A stretch of DNA of 10,266 bases, from the NCBI GenBank assembly GCA_017432405.1, contig JAFRJF010000140.1, positions 1 to 10,266 on the forward strand, in the 5' to 3' direction. Both the position numbers and the translations under genes were made by a program. Numbering within the stretch: position 1 is the first letter of the stretch; each line of letters starts with the position of its first letter. The notes under the pieces are model-generated. The model was given only the letters and a program-made list of their open reading frames with translations, did not search any database and was not told the origin of the DNA. This DNA is from Clostridia bacterium. GTDB taxonomy: Bacteria > Bacillota_A > Clostridia > Christensenellales > Aristaeellaceae. This document shows, piece by piece, positions 1 through 6,555 of this stretch.

Positions 1-133
1 AGGTTTTAGGGGTGGTGCAAATCCCTTCGGGATTTGTTTGATTCAAAGGAAACGGCAGTAGTTACTACGTTTCTCGGTCCTTTGAATAAAAGAAATCCGT
101 CAGGATTTCTACCTTCCCTAACACCTAAAACCT
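1..133. repeat. Multi-hairpin structured element, left part possibly cut by window edge
   Basis: This is a gene-free segment dominated by inverted repeats. The outer arms AGGTTTTAGG (1-10) and CCTAAAACCT (124-133) are perfectly complementary. Inside them lie three hairpins: CAAATCCC/GGGATTTG (18-25 with 29-36, 3-nt loop), ATTCAAAGGA/TCCTTTGAAT (41-50 with 78-87) and AGAAATCC/GGATTTCT (91-98 with 103-110, loop GTCA). The middle hairpin contains a smaller nested one, GAAACG/CGTTTC at 49-54 and 68-73, around GTAG-TTA-CTAC. Folded as RNA or as a cruciform this gives a closed multi-branch junction. No open reading frame or transposase is visible. It could be a MITE-like repeat, a structured non-coding RNA or a recombination substrate. 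The complementarity is seen directly; the nature of the element is inference. Confidence 0.55.
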
Positions 134-150
134 ATAACCTATAACCTAAC
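124..150. repeat. CCTAWAA heptamer tandem repeat
   Basis: The 7-nt unit runs CCTAAAA (124-130), CCTATAA (131-137), CCTATAA (138-144), then a partial CCTAAC (145-150). The other edge of the element (1-10, AGGTTTTAGG) is the complement of the first copy. A mirror array may therefore continue to the left of the window. The repeat sits between the branched hairpins and the long palindrome at 148-184. Confidence 0.7.
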
Positions 151-184
151 TACTGATTTGTCGCAGCGCGATAAATCAGTAGTT
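148..184. repeat. Long near-perfect inverted repeat (hairpin)
   Basis: AACTACTGATTT (148-159) pairs perfectly with AAATCAGTAGTT (173-184). After one G-T pair (160/172) the stem continues with TCGC/GCGA (161-164 with 168-171) around a 3-nt loop AGC. That makes 17 pairs with one wobble. No T-run follows on either strand, so it is a poor intrinsic terminator. It directly abuts the heptamer repeat and probably belongs to the same element. Confidence 0.75.
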
Positions 185-211
185 GCCCATTCAAACAGCA
201 TAATGTACAAT

Positions 212-242
212 AAAAAAGCTGCCCATGACAGGCAGCTTTTTT
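212..242 (-). terminator. Intrinsic terminator of the ABC operon (potentially bidirectional)
   Basis: AAAAAAGCTGCC (212-223) and GGCAGCTTTTTT (231-242) form a 12-bp stem with a 7-nt loop. Read on the minus strand, the GC-rich part is followed by a run of six U, just after the stop codon of the last permease gene at 253. Because the A and T runs are symmetrical, it could also stop transcription arriving from the left. Confidence 0.9.
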
Positions 243-252
243 ATGTGTCGAT

Positions 253-1131
253 TTACCCCTTCACTGCGCCGGCGATGAAGCTGTCCTGGATCTGCTTGGA
301 CAGGAACACGTAGACCAGCAGGGTCGGGATGGTGGCGATGGACAGCGCCGCGCCGATGGGACCCCAGTCGGTGGTGTACTGGCCGGAGAGGGCCTGCACG
401 CCGACGGGCAGGGTCTTCAGGCTGTCCTTGCTGATGAATACATTGGCGAACATCAGCTCGTTCCAGCATTGCAGGAACGTGTAAATGCCCACCGTCGCCA
501 CGGCTGGCATCATCAGCGGCGCGATCACGCGCAGGAAGGTGCCCCACACGCCACAGCCGTCCAGGAAGCACGCCTCGTCCAGGTCATAGGGAATATCGCC
601 CATGAAGCCGATGGAGATCAGTATGCCCATGGCCAGCGAGAAGGCCGAGTAGGGGAGGATCAGCGCGAAGTAGCTGTTCAGCATCTTCAGCTTGGCCAGA
701 GTCGTGTACAGCGGCACGATGGAGGCGTGAATCGGGATCGTCAGGCCCAGCATGAAGAACTTGTTCATGCTCTTGCGGCCCTTCCAGTCCAGCCGGGTGA
801 TGGCGTAGGTGGCCATGACCGAGGCCAGCAGCGTGATAATGATCGTGGATACCGCCACGATGACGCTGTTCAGGAAGTACAGGGGCATATTGCCGGTGTT
901 CATGGCCCGGGTGTAGTTTTCCCACACCCAGTACTTGGGCAGGCCGATGACGTTCTCACCGAAGATCTCCTCGTTGGTCTTCAGCGAGAAGGTCAGCATC
1001 CAGTACACCGGGAAGACGCTGATGATGGCCCACAGCACCAGCACGATGTAGGACACGATCTGGCCCACGGTTTTTCTCGGCTTGCCGTTTTCGTAGGTTG
1101 GAGGATAATTAGATTTTGCAGCAGTATTCAT
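253..1131 (-). CDS. Carbohydrate ABC transporter permease, MalG/UgpE type (CUT1)
   Basis: This 292-residue inner-membrane permease would form the import channel together with the neighbouring MalF-type subunit. Six hydrophobic segments are visible, near residues 24-48, 83-110, 124-142, 153-175, 203-224 and 258-280. The cytoplasmic EAA loop that docks the ATPase is at about 184-209 (DEACFLDGC ... IAPLMMP), with the usual E-A, D-G and I--P positions. The C-terminus FIAGAVKG is typical of MalG-like proteins. The start ATG at 1131-1129 is preceded by AAGGAGGA (1148-1141). It overlaps the upstream permease stop as ATGA (1131-1128), which implies translational coupling. It is the last gene of the operon, followed by a terminator. 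The substrate cannot be read from the sequence; an oligosaccharide or a monosaccharide derivative is expected from family membership. Confidence 0.93.
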   Translation of the reverse strand: MNTAAKSNYPPTYENGKPRKTVGQIVSYIVLVLWAIISVFPVYWMLTFSLKTNEEIFGENVIGLPKYWVWENYTRAMNTGNMPLYFLNSVIVAVSTIIITLLASVMATYAITRLDWKGRKSMNKFFMLGLTIPIHASIVPLYTTLAKLKMLNSYFALILPYSAFSLAMGILISIGFMGDIPYDLDEACFLDGCGVWGTFLRVIAPLMMPAVATVGIYTFLQCWNELMFANVFISKDSLKTLPVGVQALSGQYTTDWGPIGAALSIATIPTLLVYVFLSKQIQDSFIAGAVKG

Positions 1132-2012
1132 CTTCCCTTATCCTCCTTGAAAATCGCATTGATGATGATGGCGAACAGGAAGCACAGTATGATCAGCATC
1201 ACGGCGATGGTGCTGCCCATGCCGTAGCGGTTGCGCAGGAACAGCAGGTTGATCATCAGGGTGCTGGGCACCTCTGTGGCGTGGTTCGGGCCGCCATTGG
1301 TCAAGACGTAAATCAGGTCGAAGGATTTCAGTGAGCCGGTCACCGCGAAGATCACGCTGACGCGCAGTATGGGCCGGATGTAGGGGATGATGATGTACCA
1401 GTTGACCTGGCCCTCGGTGCAGCCGTCGATCATGGCGGCCTCGTTCAGCTCCGGCGGCACGCCCTTGATGCCGGCGTACATCAGCAGCATGTGGTAGCCC
1501 ACGTACTGCCACAGGATCGGCACGAAGGCGGCCCACAGCGCCGTATTCTTGTCGCCCAGCCATACTCTGGTCCAGCTTTCAAGGCCAAGGCTGCGCAGCA
1601 GCAGGTTCAGCACGCCGTAATCCGGGTTGTAGATCTTGATCCACAGCTGGCCGATGACCACCGTGGAGATCAGCACCGGCATGAAGTAGACGGACAGGAA
1701 CACGCGCTCGCCGCGGGGCTTCTTGCTCAGCTTCAATGCCAGCCACAGCGCGAAGGGCAGCTGTATGCAGGTGGACAGCAGGGCCAGCAGCATGGCGTTT
1801 TTAAGGGCGCGCATGATGTTGATGGACTTGCTGGTGAACAATTCCCTGTAATTGGCCAGACCGATGAATTCCGGGGTCGTCAGGCCGTTCCACTCCGTCA
1901 GGCTGTAGTAGCCCGACATGATGATCGGCGCGATCAATACCCCGATGAACAGTATCAGCGCGGGCAACAGAAACAGGAAAATATTCAGCTTGTAGCTAAA
2001 TGGTCTTCTCAT
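1128..2012 (-). CDS. Carbohydrate ABC transporter permease, MalF/UgpA type (CUT1)
   Basis: This 294-residue permease is the partner of the MalG-type subunit. It has an N-terminal transmembrane helix at about residues 10-34 and further hydrophobic segments at about 71-93, 107-124, 158-181, 208-227 and 264-287. The EAA loop is at 191-214 (EAAMIDGC ... IIIPYIRP), and the family signature LTNGGPNHATEV is at 237-248. The start at 2012-2010 has a GAAGGAG ribosome binding site 8 nt upstream. It lies 118 bp downstream of the solute-binding protein gene, separated by a strong hairpin (2044-2086), and its stop overlaps the next gene's start by 4 nt. The length is usual for CUT1 permeases. No ATPase gene lies beside it. 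Confidence 0.93.
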   Translation of the reverse strand: MRRPFSYKLNIFLFLLPALILFIGVLIAPIIMSGYYSLTEWNGLTTPEFIGLANYRELFTSKSINIMRALKNAMLLALLSTCIQLPFALWLALKLSKKPRGERVFLSVYFMPVLISTVVIGQLWIKIYNPDYGVLNLLLRSLGLESWTRVWLGDKNTALWAAFVPILWQYVGYHMLLMYAGIKGVPPELNEAAMIDGCTEGQVNWYIIIPYIRPILRVSVIFAVTGSLKSFDLIYVLTNGGPNHATEVPSTLMINLLFLRNRYGMGSTIAVMLIILCFLFAIIINAIFKEDKGR

Positions 2013-2043
2013 GGTCTGCGCTCCTTCTTTGTAAACATCAAGA

Positions 2044-2086
2044 GGAAGACGGCCCCTCGCGGGTATCCCCGGAGGGACCGTCTTCC
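2044..2086 (-). promoter_or_regulatory. Intercistronic hairpin between binding-protein and permease genes
   Basis: GGAAGACGG (2044-2052) pairs with CCGTCTTCC (2078-2086). After one mismatch, CCCTC (2054-2058) pairs with GAGGG (2072-2076), and a small GGG/CCC step lies inside. Read on the minus strand it is not followed by a U-run, so it is not a full terminator. Stable hairpins at this position in sugar ABC operons are known to protect the binding-protein mRNA from 3' decay or to cause partial termination, giving more binding protein than permease. That role is inferred here. Confidence 0.65.
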
Positions 2087-2130
2087 CATCAGCTCTGGAT
2101 CATGTCAATCCGGAACTGTGTCCAATGAGA

Positions 2131-3366
2131 TCAGTGCAGGTCGGAGTCCAGACCGGCGGCGTACTCCTCGGGGGTGATATCGCCCGCCCAGGCCAGGCCG
2201 ATGTAGTCCAGATAGGTGTTGGCGGCGTCAGCGGACAGGAAGTTGTCGCCGAACAGCACCATGCTCTCAGCCTTCGCGGCCATGTCGGCAGCGGACTTCA
2301 CCAGGTCGGAAACCTCGGCGTTCGGGTCGGCCGCCCAGCAGGGCAGGTTCGCGCCGGACTTGTAGTCGGCATCGGAGAAGAACTTGGCCAGGTAGTAGGC
2401 AGCCTCGATGGCCTCGGCCTTGTGCTCAGAGGTCTCGGTCACGGCCAGGGTGTTGTTGGGGCCGCCGATCATCTGATACAGGGTGACGTCGGGGTTCAGC
2501 ACCGGGAAGGTGCCGGCCTGGACGGCGAACTGGGCCTTGGAGCCGATGTCCGCGTTGTTCCAGGAGCCGTTCTGATAGAAGGCATACTTGCCGGCGATGA
2601 AGTTGTTCTTCACTTCGTCGTTGCCCAGGGCGTCGGCGCTGGGATCGAAGTAGCCCTTCGCCTTCATATCCTGGAAGGCGGCGATGGCGGCGATGACGCC
2701 CTCATCGTTCCAGGACTTCTCGCCATTGTACATGGCCTTCAGGTTCTCGCCGCCCACGGACTTGATGACCAGGGGCTCGACGTACTCGGACAGGCACCAC
2801 AGCTCCTTGCCGGACACGCCGAAGGGGATCTGGCCGGCTTCGACCAGCTTGTCGCAGCACTCCATCATCTCTTCGTAGGTGGCGGGGATGTGGTCGTAGC
2901 CAACGGTGGCCAGGATGTCCATGTTGGCGTACAGGGTGACCAGGGACATGGTGTAGGGCACGCCGTACATCTTGCCGTCATAGGTCACGTTGGTGGTCAT
3001 GGCCTGGGGCAGCTCCTCGGCGTAGGTGGGATAGTACTCGTCCAGGCAAACCACGCGGCCGGCGTTCACGAACTCGCCCAGGAAGCCCATGCCCCAGGTG
3101 AAGAACAGGTCGGGCAGGTCTTCGCCGGAGCTCATCGCGGCCTTGATCTTGGTCTTGTAGGCCTCGTTCTCGGTGGCGTTGTGCTCGATCTTGATGTTGG
3201 GATGGTCGGCCTCGAAGGCGGCGATGGCGTCGACATAGGCCTGATGGCTGGAGTCGCTCTCGGTGGCGATGGACCACAGCTGCAGGGTGATCTGCTCCTC
3301 AGCGAAGGCAGAGACCAGGCTGAGCAGCATCAGGGCGGTCAGCAGGACGGCTAACAGTTTCTTCAT
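2131..3366 (-). CDS. Extracellular solute-binding protein of sugar ABC transporter (family 1, CUT1)
   Basis: This 411-residue protein would capture the sugar outside the membrane and deliver it to the two permeases. Residues 1-22 are a Sec signal peptide (two lysines, a leucine-rich core, probable cleavage at AFA|EE). The mature part shows family features: a hydrophobic first strand (ITLQLW, 26-31), DLPDLFFTWG (83-92), KMYGVPY (132-138), and N-x-D-I--GYDHIPATYEEM around 148-168. There is no cysteine near the cleavage site, so the usual Gram-positive lipobox is missing and the protein should be cleaved by signal peptidase I. The start at 3366-3364 is supported by AAGGAGGA 7 nt upstream. It is the first gene of the operon, directly behind a strong promoter. 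The identity of the ligand is unknown. Confidence 0.92.
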   Translation of the reverse strand: MKKLLAVLLTALMLLSLVSAFAEEQITLQLWSIATESDSSHQAYVDAIAAFEADHPNIKIEHNATENEAYKTKIKAAMSSGEDLPDLFFTWGMGFLGEFVNAGRVVCLDEYYPTYAEELPQAMTTNVTYDGKMYGVPYTMSLVTLYANMDILATVGYDHIPATYEEMMECCDKLVEAGQIPFGVSGKELWCLSEYVEPLVIKSVGGENLKAMYNGEKSWNDEGVIAAIAAFQDMKAKGYFDPSADALGNDEVKNNFIAGKYAFYQNGSWNNADIGSKAQFAVQAGTFPVLNPDVTLYQMIGGPNNTLAVTETSEHKAEAIEAAYYLAKFFSDADYKSGANLPCWAADPNAEVSDLVKSAADMAAKAESMVLFGDNFLSADAANTYLDYIGLAWAGDITPEEYAAGLDSDLH

Positions 3367-3465
3367 GGGGATTTCCTCCTTCTAAAATGTTCCGATGCAT
3401 TGCCGCTGAACCCGGTCGGCCCCCAGGGCCTTCCCCGCTCAATGGCAATCGCCCGAATCAACTGC

Positions 3466-3494
3466 ATTATAGCACATATTGACGTGTTTGTAAA
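3466..3494 (-). promoter_or_regulatory. Sigma-A promoter of the sugar ABC operon
   Basis: On the minus strand the -35 TTTACA (3494-3489) is separated by exactly 17 nt from a perfect -10 TATAAT (3471-3466). The -10 is preceded by TGC, giving an extended -10. Transcription should start near 3459, leaving a leader of about 93 nt before the binding-protein ATG. Upstream DNA (3500-3595) is strongly AT-rich and contains two more TATAAT hexamers on this strand (3514-3509 and 3547-3542), but these lack convincing -35 partners. Within the leader, ATTGCC (minus strand, near 3450-3445) and GGCAAT (near 3406-3401) could pair. Confidence 0.85.
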
Positions 3495-3590
3495 GAACTG
3501 AAGAAGGAATTATATGGTCAAAAGTTGCGAAAATTCCAAAAATTATACTCAATATTTTCCCGAAAAGGTTTTATATTGGCGAAATCTTGA

Positions 3591-3622
3591 AAGAAATGCC
3601 CCCGCGCTGAAAAGCGCGGGGG
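3591..3622 (-). terminator. Terminator hairpin after fucO
   Basis: AGCGCGGGGG (3622-3613 side) pairs with CCCCCGCGCT (3599-3608), 10 bp, closed on the plus strand by a GAAA loop. On the minus strand it is followed by GCATTTCTTTC, an imperfect U-rich tail. It lies about 20 bp past the fucO stop and separates this gene from the ABC operon promoter. The interrupted U-tract means some readthrough is possible. Confidence 0.75.
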
Positions 3623-3642
3623 TGCGCAAGCCGTAATATTGT

Positions 3643-4791
3643 TTACATCAAGCTGCGATACAGCGCGGCGATCTCCTCGACGCTGGTGTCGCGGGGGTTG
3701 CCGGGGCAGCAGGCGTCGGCGAAGGCGGATTCGGACAGGAACTGAACGTCCTCCTCCTTCAGGATGCCCTTCAGGTCGGCGGGGATGCCCACGTCCTTGG
3801 AAAGCTGCTTCACGGCGGCGATGGTGGCCTTGGCGGCCTCGTCGTCGTCCATCATGTCGATGCCCGGCACGCACATGGCCTTGCCGATGGCGCGATAGCG
3901 CTTGCCGGCCACGGGGGCGTTGTACTCCAGGCCGAAGGGCAGTATGATGGCGCAGGCCACGCCGTGGGGGGTGTCATACAGGGCGGACAGGCCGTGGGCC
4001 ATGGAGTGCACGATGCCCAGGCCGACGTTGGAGAAGCCCATGCCCGCGATGTACTGGCCCAGGGCCATGCCCTCGCGGCCCTCGGGGGTGTTCTGCACCG
4101 CGCCGCGCAGGTTGGCGGCGATCAGGCGGATGGCCTCCAGGTGGAACATGTCGGAGATGGCGCAGTAGCCCTTGGTGATGTAGCCCTCGATGGCGTGGGT
4201 CAGGGCGTCCATGCCGGTGGCGGCGGTCAGGCCCTTGGGCATGCTGCTCATCATGTCGGGGTCGACCACGGCGATCTCGGGGATGTCGTTGGTGTCCACG
4301 CAGACGAACTTGCGCTTCTTTTCGACGTCGGTGATGACGTAGTTGATGGTGACCTCCGCGGCGGTGCCGGCGGTGGTGGGCACGGCGATGGTGAACACGG
4401 CGTGCTTCTTGGTGGGGGCCACGCCCTCCAGGGAGCGGACGTCCTCGAACTCGGGGTTGTTGATGATGACGCCGATGGCCTTCGCGGTGTCCATGGAGGA
4501 GCCGCCGCCGATGGCGATGATGCTGTCAGCGCCACTCTTCTTGAAGGCCGCCACGCCGCTTTGCACGTTTTCGATGGTGGGGTTGGGCTTGATGTTGCTG
4601 TAGATGTCATAGGCGAAGCCGGCCTTGTCCAGCAGGTCGGTGACCTTCTTGGTCACATTGAACTTGATCAGGTCGGGGTCGGAGCAGACAAAGGCCTTCT
4701 TGTAGCCGCGGGCGGTCAGCTCGGGCACGATATTTTCGATGGCGCCGCTGCCGTGATAGGAAATGGTGTTCAGAACGATGCGATTGGCCAT
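3643..4791 (-). CDS. fucO: Lactaldehyde reductase / L-1,2-propanediol oxidoreductase (iron-dependent group III alcohol dehydrogenase)
   Basis: This 382-residue cytosolic enzyme matches E. coli FucO in length and along its sequence (recalled, not searched). Examples are MANR-LN at the start, NNPEFEDVRSLEG, PTTAGTAAEVTINYVITD, RKFVCVD, ATGMDALTHAIEGYIT and GMGFSNVGLGIVHSMAH. The NAD-binding loop IGGGSSMD is at 94-101, and D38 occupies the position that favours NAD over NADP. The predicted iron ligands are all present: D195, H199, H262 and H276. It reduces L-lactaldehyde from fucose or rhamnose breakdown to 1,2-propanediol, regenerating NAD+ in fermentation. The start at 4791 has AAGGAG 11 nt upstream, a little long. 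It has its own promoter and terminator, so it is not strictly co-transcribed with the ABC operon that follows. No other fucose or rhamnose gene is in the window, so a broader aldehyde/diol role remains possible. Confidence 0.92.
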   Translation of the reverse strand: MANRIVLNTISYHGSGAIENIVPELTARGYKKAFVCSDPDLIKFNVTKKVTDLLDKAGFAYDIYSNIKPNPTIENVQSGVAAFKKSGADSIIAIGGGSSMDTAKAIGVIINNPEFEDVRSLEGVAPTKKHAVFTIAVPTTAGTAAEVTINYVITDVEKKRKFVCVDTNDIPEIAVVDPDMMSSMPKGLTAATGMDALTHAIEGYITKGYCAISDMFHLEAIRLIAANLRGAVQNTPEGREGMALGQYIAGMGFSNVGLGIVHSMAHGLSALYDTPHGVACAIILPFGLEYNAPVAGKRYRAIGKAMCVPGIDMMDDDEAAKATIAAVKQLSKDVGIPADLKGILKEEDVQFLSESAFADACCPGNPRDTSVEEIAALYRSLM

Positions 4792-4823
4792 GGGAATGCA
4801 CTCTCCTTATAGATGATATGGTT

Positions 4824-4840
4824 TGGCGCGATAAACGCCA
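4824..4840. promoter_or_regulatory. Small dyad at the fucO transcription start
   Basis: TGGCG (4824-4828) and CGCCA (4836-4840) form an inverted repeat with a 7-nt centre, immediately downstream of the predicted fucO transcription start. It could be an operator or a 5' stabilising hairpin. Five-base arms are weak evidence. Confidence 0.3.
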
Positions 4841-4848
4841 CTGTGTCC

Positions 4849-4877
4849 ATATTAAGACAATTATTGCCCAATGTCAA
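4849..4877 (-). promoter_or_regulatory. fucO promoter
   Basis: On the minus strand a perfect -35 TTGACA (4877-4872) is followed after 17 nt by TAATAT (4854-4849, 4 of 6 matches). Transcription would start near 4842. Confidence 0.7.
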
Positions 4878-4960
4878 GCATGAAATGCGGAAAAGGGACG
4901 GGAACGCGCGTTTACCTTATTTCAACAGGCCGGGGCTGGCGCAGGAAACAGGGAATGCGG

Positions 4961-4985
4961 TATAATGTAGACCGAATTCGGGAGG
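4961..4985 (+). promoter_or_regulatory. -10 element and ribosome binding site of the MATE gene
   Basis: A perfect TATAAT lies at 4961-4966, with only a poor -35 upstream (best candidates near 4937-4943). A GGGAGG ribosome binding site is at 4980-4985. If transcription starts near 4972, any start codon before that point, including the ATG at 4871, is outside the mRNA. Confidence 0.5.
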
Positions 4986-4996
4986 TCGTGTTACAC

Positions 4997-6385
4997 TTGC
5001 AGATGTCACAGAGGCAAAAGCGGAATACGCTGTGGATCGTGCTGGGATTGGCCTGGCCCACGATGCTGGAGCAGATGCTCCAGGTGGCCGCCCAGTACGT
5101 GGATTCGGCCATGGTGGGCCGCCTGGGCGCGGCGGCGACGGCGGCGGTGGGGGCCACCAGCACCATCAACTGGATGGTGGGCAGTACGCTGTCGGCGCTT
5201 GGTATTGGCTTTTTGGCCTTCATCGCCCGGGAATACGGGGCCGAACGCTATGAAAACGCCGGCAGGGCCGTGGCCCAGTCGGTGCTGGCGACCATCGTCT
5301 CGGGGCTGTTGTTTACAGTGGCGGCGCTGTCGCTGGCCCGCTTCATCCCGGGCTGGATGAACGCCGATCCGGACATCCGTCCCGCCGCGTCGAAGTATTT
5401 CTTCATTATTTATACGCCGATGCTGCTGCGCGCCGCCATGGTGATCTTTGGAACGGTGCTTCGCGCCTCGGGGGACACCCGCACGCCGATGAAGGTCAAT
5501 GTGCTGATGAACCTGGTCAACGTGGTGTTGAACTTCCTGCTGATCTACCGGACGAGGGAGCTGCGCCTCCTCGACGCGACCCTGCGGATCCCCGGGGCGG
5601 GTCTGGGGGTCACCGGCGCGGCCATCGGCACTGCCGCGGGCTTCGCCGTGGGCGGGGCGGCCATGACCGTGGCGCTGTGGCGGCATCCCTGCATCTCCCC
5701 AAGGGGCAGGAGCCTCAGGCCCGACCCGGATATACTCAAGCCCTGCCTGAGGGTGGCCATGCCCGCGGCGCTGCAGCGCTTTGGCACGTCCTTCGGCTAT
5801 GTGGCCTTCGCGTCGCTGATCAACTCACTGGGCACGGTGTCCACCGCGGCCCACGCCATCGCCAACACCGCCGAATCCGCGTTCTACATTCCCGCCTACG
5901 GCATACAGACCGCCGCCGCCACGCTGGTCGGCAATGCCAACGGCATGAAGGACCGGGAATACATGCGCTCCATCACCCGCACGCTGCTGATCCTGGAGCC
6001 GTCGCTGATGGCCGTGTCCGGCGCGGTGCTGTTCATTTTGGCCCCCAGGATGATGGCGCTGTTCACCCCGGACGCGGAGGTGATTGCCCTGGGCACGAAG
6101 GTGCTGCGCATGGTGGCCGTCACAGAGCCGCTGTACGGCATCGCCGTGGTGCTGGAGGGCATCTTCATGGGTGTGGGGGACACGGTGTACGCCTTCTGCT
6201 GCAACATCGTGGGCATGTGGGGCGTGCGCGTGCTGGGCACGGCCATACTGGTGAAGGGCTTCGGCCTGGGCCTGACCGCCGCCTGGGGCGCGATGATCGC
6301 CCACAACATGCTGCTGTGCATACTGTTCGCGCTGCGCTACCGCAGCCAGCGCTGGAACCCGCTGGTGAGCGGGGAGAAGTTTTGA
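4997..6385 (+). CDS. MATE family multidrug/metabolite efflux transporter
   Basis: The product is about 462 residues, a polytopic membrane protein of about 12 helices that exports small cationic or organic compounds against a Na+ or H+ gradient. Two homologous halves are visible (about residues 14-180 and 246-445). MATE-type motifs include WPTMLEQ near the first helix (20-26), YVDSAMVGRLG (34-44), FGTVLRASGDTRTP (151-164) and the second-half counterpart GIFMGVGDT (388-396). The open frame extends back to an ATG at 4871, but that start precedes the promoter and would overlap the divergent fucO -35. GGGAGG at 4980-4985 fits a TTG start at 4997 (gap 11 nt) better than the ATG at 5003 (gap 17) or the GTG at 4988 (gap 2). 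From 4997 or 5003 the length agrees with the family norm of about 450 residues. The substrate is not predictable. Confidence 0.9.
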   Translation: MQMSQRQKRNTLWIVLGLAWPTMLEQMLQVAAQYVDSAMVGRLGAAATAAVGATSTINWMVGSTLSALGIGFLAFIAREYGAERYENAGRAVAQSVLATIVSGLLFTVAALSLARFIPGWMNADPDIRPAASKYFFIIYTPMLLRAAMVIFGTVLRASGDTRTPMKVNVLMNLVNVVLNFLLIYRTRELRLLDATLRIPGAGLGVTGAAIGTAAGFAVGGAAMTVALWRHPCISPRGRSLRPDPDILKPCLRVAMPAALQRFGTSFGYVAFASLINSLGTVSTAAHAIANTAESAFYIPAYGIQTAAATLVGNANGMKDREYMRSITRTLLILEPSLMAVSGAVLFILAPRMMALFTPDAEVIALGTKVLRMVAVTEPLYGIAVVLEGIFMGVGDTVYAFCCNIVGMWGVRVLGTAILVKGFGLGLTAAWGAMIAHNMLLCILFALRYRSQRWNPLVSGEKF

Positions 6386-6392
6386 GGGAATG

Positions 6393-6430
6393 CAAATCAG
6401 GCGTTTCGCAACGAAACGCCTGATTTGTAT
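6393..6430 (+). terminator. Terminator hairpin after the MATE gene
   Basis: CAAATCAGGCGTTTCG (6393-6408) and its exact complement (6412-6427) make a perfect 16-bp stem with a 3-nt loop CAA, 7 bp after the MATE stop. The tail TTTGTATTATAATAT is AT-rich rather than a pure U-run. The symmetry would let it act on both strands. The TATAAT at 6431-6436 just behind it has no acceptable -35. Confidence 0.75.
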
Positions 6431-6478
6431 TATAATATAGAAACAAAACAGACAAAAATATGCCTAAAAATATTACTC

Positions 6479-6507
6479 TTGACAAATTTATGACATGGTT
6501 GTACAAT
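6479..6507 (+). promoter_or_regulatory. Promoter of the secreted Ig-like protein gene
   Basis: A perfect -35 TTGACA (6479-6484), a 17-nt spacer and -10 TACAAT (6502-6507, 5 of 6) predict a start near 6513. The leader is about 43 nt, ending in AGGAGG (6542-6547) before the ATG at 6556. The promoter position excludes the upstream in-frame ATG at 6460 as the start. Confidence 0.85.
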
Positions 6508-6555
6508 ACTATAGAAATACTAAAAGCGATAAGTTGTAAACAGGAGGATAGAATC

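Noticed and set aside
1..184. CRISPR array
   Set aside because: The repeats are 7-nt heptamers and unlike hairpins, with no regular 25-40 nt repeat alternating with unique spacers.
2125..3354. 409-codon open frame antisense to the solute-binding protein gene
   Set aside because: Low-complexity Gly/Val/His-rich translation, mirrors the codon bias of the real gene, no ribosome binding site and no recognisable domain.
3509..3547. Additional minus-strand promoters at two further TATAAT hexamers
   Set aside because: No reasonable -35 at 16-19 nt; probably chance in AT-rich DNA, although it may help as an UP-like region.
3964..4812. 282-codon open frame antisense to fucO
   Set aside because: Translation is almost entirely Gly, Val, Asp and His, with no domain. 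The opposite strand is an unmistakable FucO.
6460..6555. Upstream ATG for the secreted protein
   Set aside because: It precedes the TTGACA-17-TACAAT promoter, and the signal peptide begins at the ATG at 6556, behind AGGAGG.
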